DNA from: Ruminococcus sp. Marseille-P6503
GTDB lineage: Bacteria; Bacillota; Clostridia; Oscillospirales; Ruminococcaceae
DNA: 64,000 bases
Direction of reading: 5' to 3'
Assembly (NCBI RefSeq): GCF_900604945.1
Contig: NZ_UWPB01000001.1
Span: forward strand, 248,001 to 312,000
The notes under the pieces were generated by a model. It did no database searches. It saw nothing but the letters and a program-made list of their open reading frames with translations, and was not told the origin of the DNA. Positions 1 through 8,946 of the stretch are shown here, in pieces; within the stretch, counting starts at the first letter, position 1; every line of letters begins with the position of its first letter. The position numbers were made by a program, and so were the translations under genes.

Positions 1-1431
1 CACTACGGCATGAAGAGAGTAAAGGAAAGAATACTTGAAAATCTTGCCGTAAGATCGCTTACTCCCGATATAAAGGGTCAGATAATATGTCTTGTAGGAC
101 CTCCGGGAGTCGGTAAGACGTCTATCGGAAAATCAATCGCGAAAGCGCTGAACCGTAAGTATGTCCGTGTTTCGCTCGGCGGAGTAAAGGACGAAAGCGA
201 TATCAGAGGACACAGAAAGACCTATGTGGGCGCTATGCCAGGACGTATAATCAATGCGGTCAAACAGGCGGGAACCAAGAATCCGGTCATACTGCTTGAC
301 GAAATAGACAAAATGAGCAATGATTTCAGAGGAGATCCCTCTTCGGCTATGCTGGAGGTTCTTGATTCTGAGCAGAACTTCTCTTTCAGGGATCATTATA
401 TCGAGCTGCCGTTCGACCTCAGCGACGTGCTTTTTGTTACTACCGCCAATACGCTTGAAACAATTCAGCCGCCGCTGCTTGACAGAATGGAGGTAATCGA
501 GCTTTCAAGCTATACCAGAGAGGAAAAATTCAATATCGCAAAGAAGCATCTGATTCCTAAGCAGCTTGCCAAAAACGGACTTAAAGCTTCTCAGATGAGA
601 ATAACCAACGACGGTATATATGCGCTTATAGACGGCTATACCCGCGAAGCCGGCGTCCGTAAGCTTGAAAGAGCCATTGGTTCGCTTTGCAGAAAAGCGG
701 CAAAGGAGATCGTTGAGGACGGAGCTGCCAAGGTTGTTTTTAAAGACGGCAATATTGAAGAATATCTCGGTCACAGAAAATATCTGCCGGATCTTGTGTC
801 TAAGGAGAATCAGGTAGGCTGCGTAAACGGTCTGGCGTGGACCTCGGTAGGCGGAGTAATTATGCCTTTGGAGGTTCTGGTGCTTGACGGCAAGGGAAAG
901 ATCGAGCTTACCGGCTCTCTGGGCGACGTTATGAAGGAGTCGGCAAAAATCGCGGTCAGCCTTGTACGCAGCATTGCTGAAAAATATAAGATCAGATCGG
1001 ATTTCTATGAGAAAAACGATCTGCATATCCACGCTCCCGAGGGCGCTGTTCCCAAGGACGGTCCTTCGGCCGGAGTAACGATGACTACCGCTTTAGTTTC
1101 CGCGCTCAGCGGCATACCGGTAAGATCCGACGTAGCCATGACGGGAGAAATTACGCTCAGAGGAAAGGTTCTTCCGATAGGCGGTCTGCGTGAGAAAACA
1201 ATGGCGGCTTATAAGGCGGGTGTGAAAACGGTTATCGTACCCAAAGAAAATATGGGAGATCTTGACGAGGTCGACGACACTGTAAAGCTCGGTCTGGAGT
1301 TTGTATTTGCTGAAAAAATTCAGGATGTTCTTGATGCTGCTCTGGTAAAAAAGACTGATCCTGAGGATATTCCGTATGAGATTGTAAAACAGCCCGTTCG
1401 CAAGGCAAGCAAGGCGGCGGTGCAGAAATAG
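1..1431 (+). CDS. lon: Lon protease, C-terminal part (5' end outside window)
   Basis: ATP-dependent serine protease of the cytosol that degrades misfolded and regulatory proteins. The reading frame is open from base 1, so the N-terminal substrate-binding domain lies upstream of the window. Visible in order are the AAA+ Walker A (GPPGVGKTS) about 35 residues in, Walker B (ILLDEIDK), and the C-terminal protease domain with the catalytic Ser in KDGPSAG and the Lys in the [12 protein letters not shown] region, which form the Ser-Lys dyad of the family. It ends 7 bp before ysxC, a pairing common in Firmicutes. The first in-frame ATG at position 10 is internal to the protein and should not be read as the start. 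Confidence 0.97.
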   Translation, partial: HYGMKRVKERILENLAVRSLTPDIKGQIICLVGPPGVGKTSIGKSIAKALNRKYVRVSLGGVKDESDIRGHRKTYVGAMPGRIINAVKQAGTKNPVILLDEIDKMSNDFRGDPSSAMLEVLDSEQNFSFRDHYIELPFDLSDVLFVTTANTLETIQPPLLDRMEVIELSSYTREEKFNIAKKHLIPKQLAKNGLKASQMRITNDGIYALIDGYTREAGVRKLERAIGSLCRKAAKEIVEDGAAKVVFKDGNIEEYLGHRKYLPDLVSKENQVGCVNGLAWTSVGGVIMPLEVLVLDGKGKIELTGSLGDVMKESAKIAVSLVRSIAEKYKIRSDFYEKNDLHIHAPEGAVPKDGPSAGVTMTTALVSALSGIPVRSDVAMTGEITLRGKVLPIGGLREKTMAAYKAGVKTVIVPKENMGDLDEVDDTVKLGLEFVFAEKIQDVLDAALVKKTDPEDIPYEIVKQPVRKASKAAVQK

Positions 1432-1438
1432 GTGACGT

Positions 1439-2134
1439 ATGAATTTTAACAAAGCGGAGTTTTTTACCTCCTTCGGCAAGCTTTCTCAGCTTCCCGAGCC
1501 TGACAGGATAGAGATTGCTTTTTCAGGCAGGTCAAATGTCGGAAAATCCTCTCTGATAAATAAGCTTCTGAACCGAAAATCGCTTGCAAGGGTAAGCTCG
1601 GTGCCGGGTAAGACGGCAACGATCAATTTCTATAAGCTTGAGGATATATATCTTGCGGATCTGCCTGGTTACGGCTATGCCAAAACGGCTAAAAATCTGA
1701 AACGGGAGTGGAGCGAGCTTATAGGCGGCTACCTTGCCAGTCCCGACAGGTATCTCGAGCTTGTGTTTCAGTTAATAGATATGCGTCATTCGCCGACTTC
1801 GGACGATTTGCAGATGATAGAATTTCTTATTGAAAACGAAATGCCGTTTGTAATAGTGTTTACAAAGGCGGACAAGCTTAAGCCCAACGCGAGAAAGCAG
1901 CGTATGGCGCGGTTTGCACAGGAAATTCCTTATTTTGAGGATATAACCAGCGTTGAGTTTTCGGCGGTTACCGGAGAAGGCGTTGAAACGCTCAGGGAAA
2001 TAATAGAGGAGGTCGCCGGAGCGGGCATACCGTCCGACGATTCGGAAGCGGAAAACGGTGAGGAAGAGCCGGATAATTGCCATGAGTTGGATTTGGCTTC
2101 AGGCTTTCTTACTCCGAGAAAAAGAAGAGAATAA
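1439..2134 (+). CDS. ysxC: YsxC/EngB ribosome-biogenesis GTPase
   Basis: Small GTPase of the TrmE-Era-EngA-EngB-Septin class, needed for assembly of the large ribosomal subunit. The G1 motif is GRSNVGKSS, G3 is DLPGYG, G4 is TKAD and a G5-like SAVTG follows. At 231 aa it is longer than typical YsxC (about 195-200 aa). The extra length is an acidic C-terminal tail (SDDSEAENGEEEPD) of unknown role. It starts 7 bp after lon and is probably co-transcribed with it. Confidence 0.95.
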   Translation: MNFNKAEFFTSFGKLSQLPEPDRIEIAFSGRSNVGKSSLINKLLNRKSLARVSSVPGKTATINFYKLEDIYLADLPGYGYAKTAKNLKREWSELIGGYLASPDRYLELVFQLIDMRHSPTSDDLQMIEFLIENEMPFVIVFTKADKLKPNARKQRMARFAQEIPYFEDITSVEFSAVTGEGVETLREIIEEVAGAGIPSDDSEAENGEEEPDNCHELDLASGFLTPRKRRE

Positions 2135-2319
2135 AAAATTGTTGAAACCCCTTTACTTTTATCAAGTGATGTGCTAAAATAATATCAGGTAGTTTAGCGC
2201 TTTACACTATGAAAAGTAAGGGGCTTTTTGTTCAGCAGGTCTGTAAATCTAACTTTAAGGAGGAAGGTCTGTGTACGCTTTTTCATTTTCAGCTGTGAAT
2301 TATGCGTGCGGGCGTTATT
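2135..2319 (+). promoter_or_regulatory. Leader region with inverted repeat and possible short upstream ORF
   Basis: Between ysxC and yerC an imperfect inverted repeat (CCCCTTTACTTTT near 2148-2160 and AAAAGTAAGGGG at 2212-2223) encloses about 50 nt and is followed by a short T-run. It could be a terminator or attenuator. A strong ribosome site (TAAGGAGGA, 2256-2264) sits 6 nt before a GTG at 2271. That GTG opens a 26-codon frame running to 2351, across the yerC start, while yerC itself has no good ribosome site. This arrangement suggests translational coupling but is not proof of it. Confidence 0.4.
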
Positions 2320-2622
2320 ATGAAGGAAAAAATGGAGATAAAAAATCTTGACGAGCTCTTTGAAGCGGTTCTTTGTCTTGAAACAGTCGAGGAATGCAGA
2401 GCGTTTTTTAAGGATCTCTGTACCGTTCCGGAGCTCAAGGCTTTATCACAGCGTTTTCAGGTAGCGAAGCTGCTGACTGAAAATCATGTTTACAGCGACA
2501 TAGTTTCGGAAACAGGGGCTTCAACCGCTACTATAAGTCGTGTCAACCGGTCTATTTCCTATGACGGAAGCGGCGGCTACAGCATTGTGTTCGACAGAAT
2601 GAAGGATAAAAAGCAGGGATAG
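2320..2622 (+). CDS. yerC: YerC/TrpR-family DNA-binding regulator
   Basis: Small helix-turn-helix protein of the YerC/YecD group, distantly related to the tryptophan repressor TrpR. The TrpR-like core is visible as ECRAFFKDLCTVPELKALSQR followed by the recognition helix region SETGASTATISRVNRS. The start was set at ATG 2320 because homologues begin just before the NLDELFEAVL segment; an in-frame ATG at 2302 would add six residues without a better ribosome site. Its target is not evident here. It is followed one base later by the methyltransferase gene, so the two probably form one transcript. Confidence 0.85.
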   Translation: MKEKMEIKNLDELFEAVLCLETVEECRAFFKDLCTVPELKALSQRFQVAKLLTENHVYSDIVSETGASTATISRVNRSISYDGSGGYSIVFDRMKDKKQG

Positions 2623-2623
2623 T

Positions 2624-3373
2624 ATGAGCGGATACGGTAGGTTTGCATGGTTTTACGACCGTCTTACCGATAATGTGGAGTATGATAAAATAGCGTCTGT
2701 CATAAACGGGTATGTTGAGAGGTTCGGAGGCAGAAAGGGTATTCTGCTGGACCTTGCCTGCGGAACCGGCTCGCTCTGCGAGCGGTTTGCCGGTATGGGC
2801 TACGATGTTATCGGTGTTGACGGTTCAGATGAAATGCTTAATGCGGCTTTGGATAAAAAATGTGAAAGCGGACTGCCGATACAGTATCTTTGTCAGGATA
2901 TGACGGAGCTTGATATGTACGGTACGGTGGATGTGACCGTATGCACTCTCGACAGTATAAATCATCTGTCGGATATTAAGGCGGTAAGGAAGGCCTTTGA
3001 ACGGGTATCGCTGTTTGCCTATCCTGACGGAATGTTTATTTTTGACGTCAACACCTTATACAAGCACAGGGAAGTGCTGGCGGACAACGTCTTTGTATAC
3101 GAGCCGGACGGTCTTTTCTGCGTATGGCAGAACCAATACGATCCTGCGGACGGCTCGGTAGACATATATCTTGACTTTTTTGAAGAGAACGGGCAGGGGG
3201 GCTACGGCAGATTCCAGGAAAGCTTTACCGAAAGAGCTTATCCGTGCGAGGCTGTCAGGCGTGAACTGGAGCAGTCCGGATTTGAAATTTTAGGCGAATT
3301 TGACGGCTACAGCGAAAGCCCTCCGAATGAGAAAACCGAGAGATTGGTTTATGTCACAAAAAAATGCAGATGA
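2624..3373 (+). CDS. Class I SAM-dependent methyltransferase
   Basis: Predicted cytosolic methyltransferase of 249 aa with a Rossmann fold. The SAM-binding motif I is DLACGTGS at about residues 43-50, followed by the acidic strand-2 end VIGVDGSDEML. The N-terminus (YGRFAWFYDRLT) matches the common opening of small Firmicutes methyltransferases. The substrate cannot be told from sequence. It begins one base after yerC and is followed by hslO after about 70 bp. Confidence 0.85.
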   Translation: MSGYGRFAWFYDRLTDNVEYDKIASVINGYVERFGGRKGILLDLACGTGSLCERFAGMGYDVIGVDGSDEMLNAALDKKCESGLPIQYLCQDMTELDMYGTVDVTVCTLDSINHLSDIKAVRKAFERVSLFAYPDGMFIFDVNTLYKHREVLADNVFVYEPDGLFCVWQNQYDPADGSVDIYLDFFEENGQGGYGRFQESFTERAYPCEAVRRELEQSGFEILGEFDGYSESPPNEKTERLVYVTKKCR

Positions 3374-3415
3374 TTTTTGCGGTACGAAAACTGCCGTTAA
3401 AGCTGAAAGGAGGAT

Positions 3416-3445
3416 ATGCTCGTTTATGCGGGCATAGTTTTATAG
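3416..3445 (+). promoter_or_regulatory. Nine-codon upstream ORF abutting hslO
   Basis: A strong Shine-Dalgarno (AAAGGAGG, 3406-3413) lies 2 nt before an ATG at 3416. That ATG opens a 9-codon frame ending in TAG at 3443-3445, directly against the hslO ATG at 3446. hslO has no ribosome site of its own within the usual distance, so ribosomes may reach it by termination-reinitiation. The close spacing of the Shine-Dalgarno weakens the idea that the first ATG is used efficiently. Confidence 0.35.
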
Positions 3446-4315
3446 ATGGGAAGAATAGTAAGAGCGATAAGCAAGGACGCTTCTGTTGTTTGCAGCGCCA
3501 TTGACGGCAGAGACATAGTCGCGCGTATAGAGCAGATACATAAGACCTCGGCGGTCTGCACTGCGGCGCTGGGAAGGCTTACGCTGGGAGCGTCGCTTCT
3601 GGGCTTCGGGCTGAAGGGAAAGGACGATTCGGTAACTCTGAGAATGGCGGGGGGAGGACCTGCGGGAACGCTTATCGCGGTTTCGGACAGCTTCGGAAAC
3701 GTTAAGTCCTATATTCAGAATCCGGTTGTGGAGATACCTCTTAACAGCGTGGGAAAGCTTGACGTGGGGGGAGCGGTCGGAACCGACGGAACTCTGAGCG
3801 TGATAAAGGATCTGGGGCTGAAAGAACCCTATTCGGGTCAGATACCGATAGTTTCCGGAGAGATCGCGGAGGACATTACAAGCTATCTTGCGGTAAGCGA
3901 GCAGGTTCCCAGCGTCTGCGCTCTGGGGGTGCTTGTAAATCCGGACCTTACCTGCGCTCAGGCCGGCGGATTTCTGATACAGCTGCTTCCGTTTGCGCCG
4001 GAGGAGGCAGCGGATGTGATCGAAAAAAATATCAGGTCTATGCAGTCGGTAACAAAAATGCTTTCTCAGGGGCTTTCGGCAGAGGACATTGCTATGAAAG
4101 CGCTTGAAGGTCTTGAGCCTGATGTGCTTGACGATTTTAAGGTGGAATACAGGTGCGACTGCTCAAAGGAAAGAGTCGAGCGCGCGTTGGTATCGCTGGG
4201 ACAGCAGCAGCTTGAGGAGCTTTCCCGCGACGAGGTCACCGAAGTAAAATGCCATTTTTGCGATAAGGTCTATCATTTTACTTCCGGCGAAGTAAAAGAG
4301 CTTATGAAAAGATAG
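3446..4315 (+). CDS. hslO: Hsp33 redox-regulated chaperone
   Basis: Cytosolic holdase chaperone switched on by oxidative unfolding. Its C-terminal zinc site has four cysteines, CDC (in YRCDCSKERV) and CHFC (in VKCHFCDKVY), the CxC and CxxC pattern that defines the family. Length (289 aa) and the N-terminal RAISKDASVVCSAIDGRD region fit Hsp33. The tiny ORF abutting its start is described separately. A 13-bp hairpin follows the gene. Confidence 0.96.
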   Translation: MGRIVRAISKDASVVCSAIDGRDIVARIEQIHKTSAVCTAALGRLTLGASLLGFGLKGKDDSVTLRMAGGGPAGTLIAVSDSFGNVKSYIQNPVVEIPLNSVGKLDVGGAVGTDGTLSVIKDLGLKEPYSGQIPIVSGEIAEDITSYLAVSEQVPSVCALGVLVNPDLTCAQAGGFLIQLLPFAPEEAADVIEKNIRSMQSVTKMLSQGLSAEDIAMKALEGLEPDVLDDFKVEYRCDCSKERVERALVSLGQQQLEELSRDEVTEVKCHFCDKVYHFTSGEVKELMKR

Positions 4316-4334
4316 CTGAGTATTAAGAAATAAG

Positions 4335-4374
4335 ATACCGGAAAACGATTTTATACGTTTTCCGGTATATTTAT
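4335..4374 (+). terminator. Hairpin after hslO
   Basis: A perfect 13-bp stem (ATACCGGAAAACG at 4335-4347 and CGTTTTCCGGTAT at 4356-4368) with an 8-nt loop lies 20 bp after the hslO stop. The U-tract is weak (ATTTAT). It also overlaps the end of the minus-strand gene remnant. Confidence 0.6.
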
Positions 4375-4611
4375 CCGTGAAAAAGCCTTGCGCAGTCTGT
4401 TGAAAATATATGATGTAAGTCCATTGAGGTAATTCATTCCGTCTGCGCAGATGATAAACATTAAAGGCAGGAAATTGACAAGATATCTGGAACGTGTTTC
4501 CCATATAAGCAGGAAAAGAGCAAGTCCGAATACGGAAAGTCTTATAAGGGAAACAATGCAGATTTCACTGTTGATTATAGTCGCTATACTCTGGCTCTCA
4601 TGCTTTCTGTC
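4351..4611 (-). pseudogene. C-terminal remnant of a multi-pass membrane protein (glycosyltransferase-like)
   Basis: On the minus strand a frame of about 86 codons without a start encodes two hydrophobic helices (IVSLIRLSVFGLALFLLIW and YLVNFLPLMFIICADG) separated by WETRSRYL. It is closed by a stop at 4353-4351 and opened by an upstream stop at 4614-4612. The W-E-x-R-x-R-Y-L-hydrophobic pattern resembles the C-terminus of GT39/PMT-like polyprenyl-sugar glycosyltransferases. The rest of the gene is absent, so this looks like a decayed leftover. The family call is from memory of the motif and is tentative. Confidence 0.45.
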
Positions 4612-4705
4612 TTATAAATACTGATGTTTTGCGTGCATTATAATGGTATATAAGAAAATAACTGAAAATTGTGCGCTTTGCTGTCTGCATTTTTTTCAAT
4701 ATCTA

Positions 4706-4734
4706 TTGACTTTTGCACAAAAAAGCACTATAAT
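4706..4734 (+). promoter_or_regulatory. Sigma-A-type promoter of secDF
   Basis: TTGACT at 4706-4711 and TATAAT at 4729-4734 are separated by 17 bp, about 65 bp before the secDF start. Confidence 0.85.
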
Positions 4735-4799
4735 TATATAGTGAATGTGTGTGCGGAATTGACAAAATACGCATAAAATATAAATTAGGAGGAACAATC

Positions 4800-7208
4800 G
4801 TGCGACGAGTTAAAAAGCCTGTGTTTTTTATCGTGCTGCTCTGTATTCTTGGGCTCGGCTATCTTACCTTTGCCGGCATACATACGCAGTATGGTGATAT
4901 AAAAACGACCTATATCAAGGGAGCCGATGAAATACGCTGGGGAATTGATATTCAGGGCGGAGTCAACGCCACATTTGAGCCTGTTGACGGATATGACGCC
5001 ACCGACGACGAGATGGACGCGGCGAAGGCGGTTATTGAGCAGCGTCTGGTAAGCCTTAATATTACCGACAGCGAGGTTTATGTTGATTATAGCAAGGACA
5101 GAGTAATTGTTTCGTTCCCTTGGCAGGCGGGAGAAGAGGATTTTGATCCGGAAGCGGCGGTTTCTGAGCTTGGCGAAACGGCTGTGCTGACGTTCAGAAA
5201 GGGAACCGAAGCCGACGGCGAGGAGGTTCTCACCGGAACGGACGTAAAAAAGGCTGAGGCTCAACAGTATCAGGATCAGGATACCGGAAATATAGAATAC
5301 GCCGTAAGTCTTACGCTTAACAGCGAGGGCACAAAGAAGTTTGCCGAGGCTACCGCGGAGCTTGCCGGAAGCGGACAGATTTCAATATGGATGGACGATG
5401 AAAGCATATCCGCTCCTAGCGTTGAAAGCGCAATAACCGACGGTAAGGCCCAGATAACGGGCAATTTTACTTACGAGAGCGCAAAGGCGCTTGCCGATAA
5501 GATCAATGCCGGCTCTCTGCCCTTCAAGATGACTACCTCCAGCACAAATATCATTTCCGCGACCTTGGGAGAGGGCGCGAGAACGGCTATGTTAATTGCC
5601 GGAATAGTGGCTTTTGTAATTGTTTCTATCTATATGATCGTTGTATACAAGCTTCCGGGTGTTGTGGCTTCTATCGCTCTGATAGGACAGATCATAGGTT
5701 CCATTGCTTGTATTTCGGGCTTTTTTGGAAATATTGACAGCTTTACCCTTACTATTCCGGGAATTGCAGGTATTATTCTTTCCATAGGAATGGGAGTAGA
5801 CGCAAACGTAATTACCTCAGAGCGTATTAAGGAAGAGCTGCTTAACGGAAAAACTCTGAACGGCGCTATTGAAATGGGTTACAAGAGGGCGTGGAGCGCG
5901 GTATTCGACGGAAATATCACCGTTATATTCGTTGCCGTGATCCTTATGGGAGCGTTCGGTCCTACCGACAGTTTGTTTGCAACTATTCTTAAGCCGATTT
6001 TCTTTATGTTCGGCGCGTCTACGGCAGGTACGATCTATTCTCTTGGATATACGCTGCTTGTCGGTATAATCTTTAACTTCGTGTGCGGAATTTTTTGCTC
6101 GCGGCTTATGCTTTCCTCCCTTTCAAAATTCAAGGTTTTCAAGAAGCGTAAGTTTTACGGAGTTCCCGATACTGAGGAGAAAGCCGCTAAGCTCAAGGAG
6201 AAAAAGAGCAGAGTTCTTAAGGTAAATTCACACAGAAAGCTGTTCTATACGATTTCATGCAGTCTGATCGCCGTATTTATAATTATTACGGCTGTAGCAG
6301 GTCTTAATGTGGCTATAGAATTTAAGGGCGGAACTATTATCACCTATACTTATTCGGGAGACATCGATACAAACGAGGTTTCCGGTTTGGTCAGCGATGT
6401 AATCGGAGAGAGTGCGGTCGTTACAAAGGGAGAAAATTTCTCCAGCGACGATAAGACGATAAGGATATCCCTTTCCTCAAAGCAGGGAATAAGCAACGAA
6501 AAGCAGGACGAGCTGAAAACGGCAATGGAAAGCACGTTTGCAGACAATAATATTCAGCTCCTTGAATCAAACGATATTGCCGCTTCCAACGGAAGTGAAT
6601 TCTTCTTTAAATGTCTTGTGGCGTGCGCGTTTGCCGCTGTTGTAACAATTATCTATATAGGATTCAGATTCAGGAAGATCGGCGGACTTTCAGCCGGATG
6701 CTTTGCGGTTCTTGCGCTTATACACGATATGTGCATGGTTTACGGCTGCTTTGTGATCTTCAGGTTTGATATAAACGCTAATTTCATGGCGGTTCTCCTG
6801 ACCATTCTCGGTTATTCGATAAACGCGACTATCATCATTTACGACCGTATTCGTGAAAACCGCAGGCTGTACGGCAATAAGATGTCTATAGAAGAGCTGG
6901 TTAATCTTTCTATTACCCAGACTTTGGGACGTTCGCTTCATACTACCGCTACGACGGTTCTGGCAATGGCGACGGTTTGCATTGTCTGCCTGATATGCAA
7001 TATAACCTCGATAATGAGCTTTTCTTTCCCGCTGATTATCGGAATGCTCGCAGGCGTTTACTCTTCAAACTGCATTGCCCCTACCCTATGGGTTATGTGG
7101 CAGAAACACGTTGATAAAAAGAACAAGGGTAAAAGACCTGTTCCGGCGAAGAAGTCAAAGGCAAAAAAGCAAAGGACTGAAAGACCTAATAACGGCGCCG
7201 TTGTTTAA
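4800..7208 (+). CDS. secDF: Fused protein-export membrane protein SecDF
   Basis: Proton-driven accessory component of the Sec translocon that helps pull proteins across the membrane. SecD and SecF are fused in one chain of about 802 aa. The SecD half has an N-terminal membrane helix, the WGIDIQGGVNATFEP motif, a soluble P1 domain and then a block of TM helices containing GIILSIGMGVDANVITSERI. The SecF half repeats this pattern with VAIEFKGGTIITY and LTILGYSINATIIIYDRIREN. The start was set at GTG 4800 because TTAGGAGGA lies 6 nt before it; an earlier in-frame ATG has no ribosome site. The C-terminal tail is Lys-rich. Confidence 0.95.
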   Translation: MRRVKKPVFFIVLLCILGLGYLTFAGIHTQYGDIKTTYIKGADEIRWGIDIQGGVNATFEPVDGYDATDDEMDAAKAVIEQRLVSLNITDSEVYVDYSKDRVIVSFPWQAGEEDFDPEAAVSELGETAVLTFRKGTEADGEEVLTGTDVKKAEAQQYQDQDTGNIEYAVSLTLNSEGTKKFAEATAELAGSGQISIWMDDESISAPSVESAITDGKAQITGNFTYESAKALADKINAGSLPFKMTTSSTNIISATLGEGARTAMLIAGIVAFVIVSIYMIVVYKLPGVVASIALIGQIIGSIACISGFFGNIDSFTLTIPGIAGIILSIGMGVDANVITSERIKEELLNGKTLNGAIEMGYKRAWSAVFDGNITVIFVAVILMGAFGPTDSLFATILKPIFFMFGASTAGTIYSLGYTLLVGIIFNFVCGIFCSRLMLSSLSKFKVFKKRKFYGVPDTEEKAAKLKEKKSRVLKVNSHRKLFYTISCSLIAVFIIITAVAGLNVAIEFKGGTIITYTYSGDIDTNEVSGLVSDVIGESAVVTKGENFSSDDKTIRISLSSKQGISNEKQDELKTAMESTFADNNIQLLESNDIAASNGSEFFFKCLVACAFAAVVTIIYIGFRFRKIGGLSAGCFAVLALIHDMCMVYGCFVIFRFDINANFMAVLLTILGYSINATIIIYDRIRENRRLYGNKMSIEELVNLSITQTLGRSLHTTATTVLAMATVCIVCLICNITSIMSFSFPLIIGMLAGVYSSNCIAPTLWVMWQKHVDKKNKGKRPVPAKKSKAKKQRTERPNNGAVV

Positions 7209-7232
7209 TGCGAAACTGATAAAATAATCGGA

Positions 7233-7284
7233 CGGTCACAGTCTGCTCCCGCAAATAACGCGGGGCGGTCTGTGACCGCTTTTG
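7233..7284 (+). terminator. Terminator of secDF
   Basis: CGGTCACAG (7233-7241) pairs with CTGTGACCG (7270-7278) and is followed by CTTTTGG. A weaker hairpin just after it (about 7308-7336) could serve the converging esterase gene. Confidence 0.8.
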
Positions 7285-7354
7285 GTTATCAGGAGAAAAT
7301 AAAAAGGGCAGCTTTCTCAGTCAGAAGGAAGCTACCCGGATATATTAATTCTGT

Positions 7355-8899
7355 TTATTCGTCATTTCTGTGAGTTCTGAACGGAGCCAGAGGTATGCCG
7401 GTTTCGTTATAGACGTTTACCTCTCCGTAATTATACCAGCAGTATCTGGCATAGACAGGCTCTGAAACCTCGCCGCTGCTGATAGTTATTGTGCTTCCTG
7501 AAATCTCAGCCTTTGCAGGATAAAATTTTTTGTCGGCTCCGGCAATTTCAAATCCGACAGGTTCGCCGCCTTTGATAACAAATCCGTTTTCAGCATACTC
7601 AAAATAAAGCTTTATTCCGCCGCTGATATACTCATAGGACTTATAGACAGGGCCGAACGCTTTTACATCTATATTATAAACCAGCTTTTCAGCCTGCATA
7701 CACAGTCTTTCGCCTACTGGCGCTTTATCTGTAGGATGAATATTGTCAAGCTCTCCGCAGTCTGAAATAACCGCTATTCCCGTATTTCTGACCGTTCTGA
7801 AGGCTCTCATCTGAGCTTCTCTGATAAGACACCAGTGCTTATAATCAGGATCGTTTTTGTATTTGAACATAGGAAGCTGAACGATAATAAAGGGAAGCTC
7901 CTCATCGCCCCAGATGTTTCTCCACAGCGAAATAAGGCTTGTAAGGAGAGTATAGTAGGTTCCTGGCTTGTGATCGTCCGACTCGCCCTGATAGTATAAA
8001 AATCCTCTTAAAGTATATGGACAAACTCTGGATATCATTGTTTCATAAAGTCCTGCCGGACGGAAGGGATTTACACAGTTGACAGGGCCGGGCCATTTAT
8101 TTACTCCGCAAAGCTCCTGCACCCGCTCCCAGCTAGCGTCGGGCTCTTTTTTATATACCTCCTGGGATTTTTCAAACCATTCCTTGTCATATTGCAGAAA
8201 TTCCTCATATTCCTTTTCCTGTTGCTGCACAGATTTGCCCTCGTTCGCCTTGTCGAATTCCTCAAGGTATGAGTTCAGCTCTTTGTTTATATCGAGAGTT
8301 TTTCTGTTTACCCAGGCTGAAGCGGAGGTTCCTCCCCAGTTGCAGCCTATAAGCCCTACCGTTACTCCCAGCTCGGCGGACAGCTTTTTGGCAAAGTAGT
8401 ATCCTACCGCGCTCCACGCTTTGGAACCTTCGGGGTCACATTCTCCCCAGCAGGCGGTTTTTTCGGCTTCCTCAGCCTGCTTTACCGTAGCTGCCTTATT
8501 GGTATAGTAAAATCTTATGGGCATTGTTCTGCAAAGCGCTGCCAGTTCTTCCTTTCCGCCCTTTGCGTTTTGCAGCTCCAGCTCCATATTTGACTGTCCG
8601 CCGCAAAGCCACACTTCGCCTATCATAACGTTGCGGAAGGTATGGGTCTGCTTTACGGAAACCGCCTTGCCGTTTTCGTTGATAGCTTCGGAGTATTCAA
8701 GATGAAGCTCATACGGACCTCCGGCAGGCATAGGAGGCAGGATCAGCAGCCATTTTCCGTTTTCAGCGGTGCACCTGGCTTTTGCTCCGTTAATTTCCGC
8801 AGTTACGGCGGCGCCGTCGTCAGCCTCTCCCCATACGGAAATGTTTTTTTCTCTCTGCAGCACCATATTGTCGGAAAATATTGCAGCAGCCTTAAACAT
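7355..8899 (-). CDS. Sialate O-acetylesterase (SASA family)
   Basis: Predicted carbohydrate esterase of 514 aa that removes acetyl groups from sialic acids or plant/host glycans. Block-I serine motif GGQSNME, the YYQGESDD motif, and a C-terminal His in the NIHPTDK segment match the SGNH-like SASA domain. An N-terminal beta-sandwich and a C-terminal beta-rich segment flank the catalytic core. No signal peptide is seen, so the enzyme appears cytosolic. No glycan transporter sits next to it, so the substrate remains open. Confidence 0.88.
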   Translation of the reverse strand: MFKAAAIFSDNMVLQREKNISVWGEADDGAAVTAEINGAKARCTAENGKWLLILPPMPAGGPYELHLEYSEAINENGKAVSVKQTHTFRNVMIGEVWLCGGQSNMELELQNAKGGKEELAALCRTMPIRFYYTNKAATVKQAEEAEKTACWGECDPEGSKAWSAVGYYFAKKLSAELGVTVGLIGCNWGGTSASAWVNRKTLDINKELNSYLEEFDKANEGKSVQQQEKEYEEFLQYDKEWFEKSQEVYKKEPDASWERVQELCGVNKWPGPVNCVNPFRPAGLYETMISRVCPYTLRGFLYYQGESDDHKPGTYYTLLTSLISLWRNIWGDEELPFIIVQLPMFKYKNDPDYKHWCLIREAQMRAFRTVRNTGIAVISDCGELDNIHPTDKAPVGERLCMQAEKLVYNIDVKAFGPVYKSYEYISGGIKLYFEYAENGFVIKGGEPVGFEIAGADKKFYPAKAEISGSTITISSGEVSEPVYARYCWYNYGEVNVYNETGIPLAPFRTHRNDE

Positions 8900-8946
8900 A
8901 TTGATCAGACCTTTCGATATTTTGTTTGCCGCGCGGATATACGGCT

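Noticed and set aside
10-12. ATG at position 10 as the lon start
   Set aside because: The frame is open to base 1 and the protein would lack the N-terminal half; the gene is cut by the window edge.
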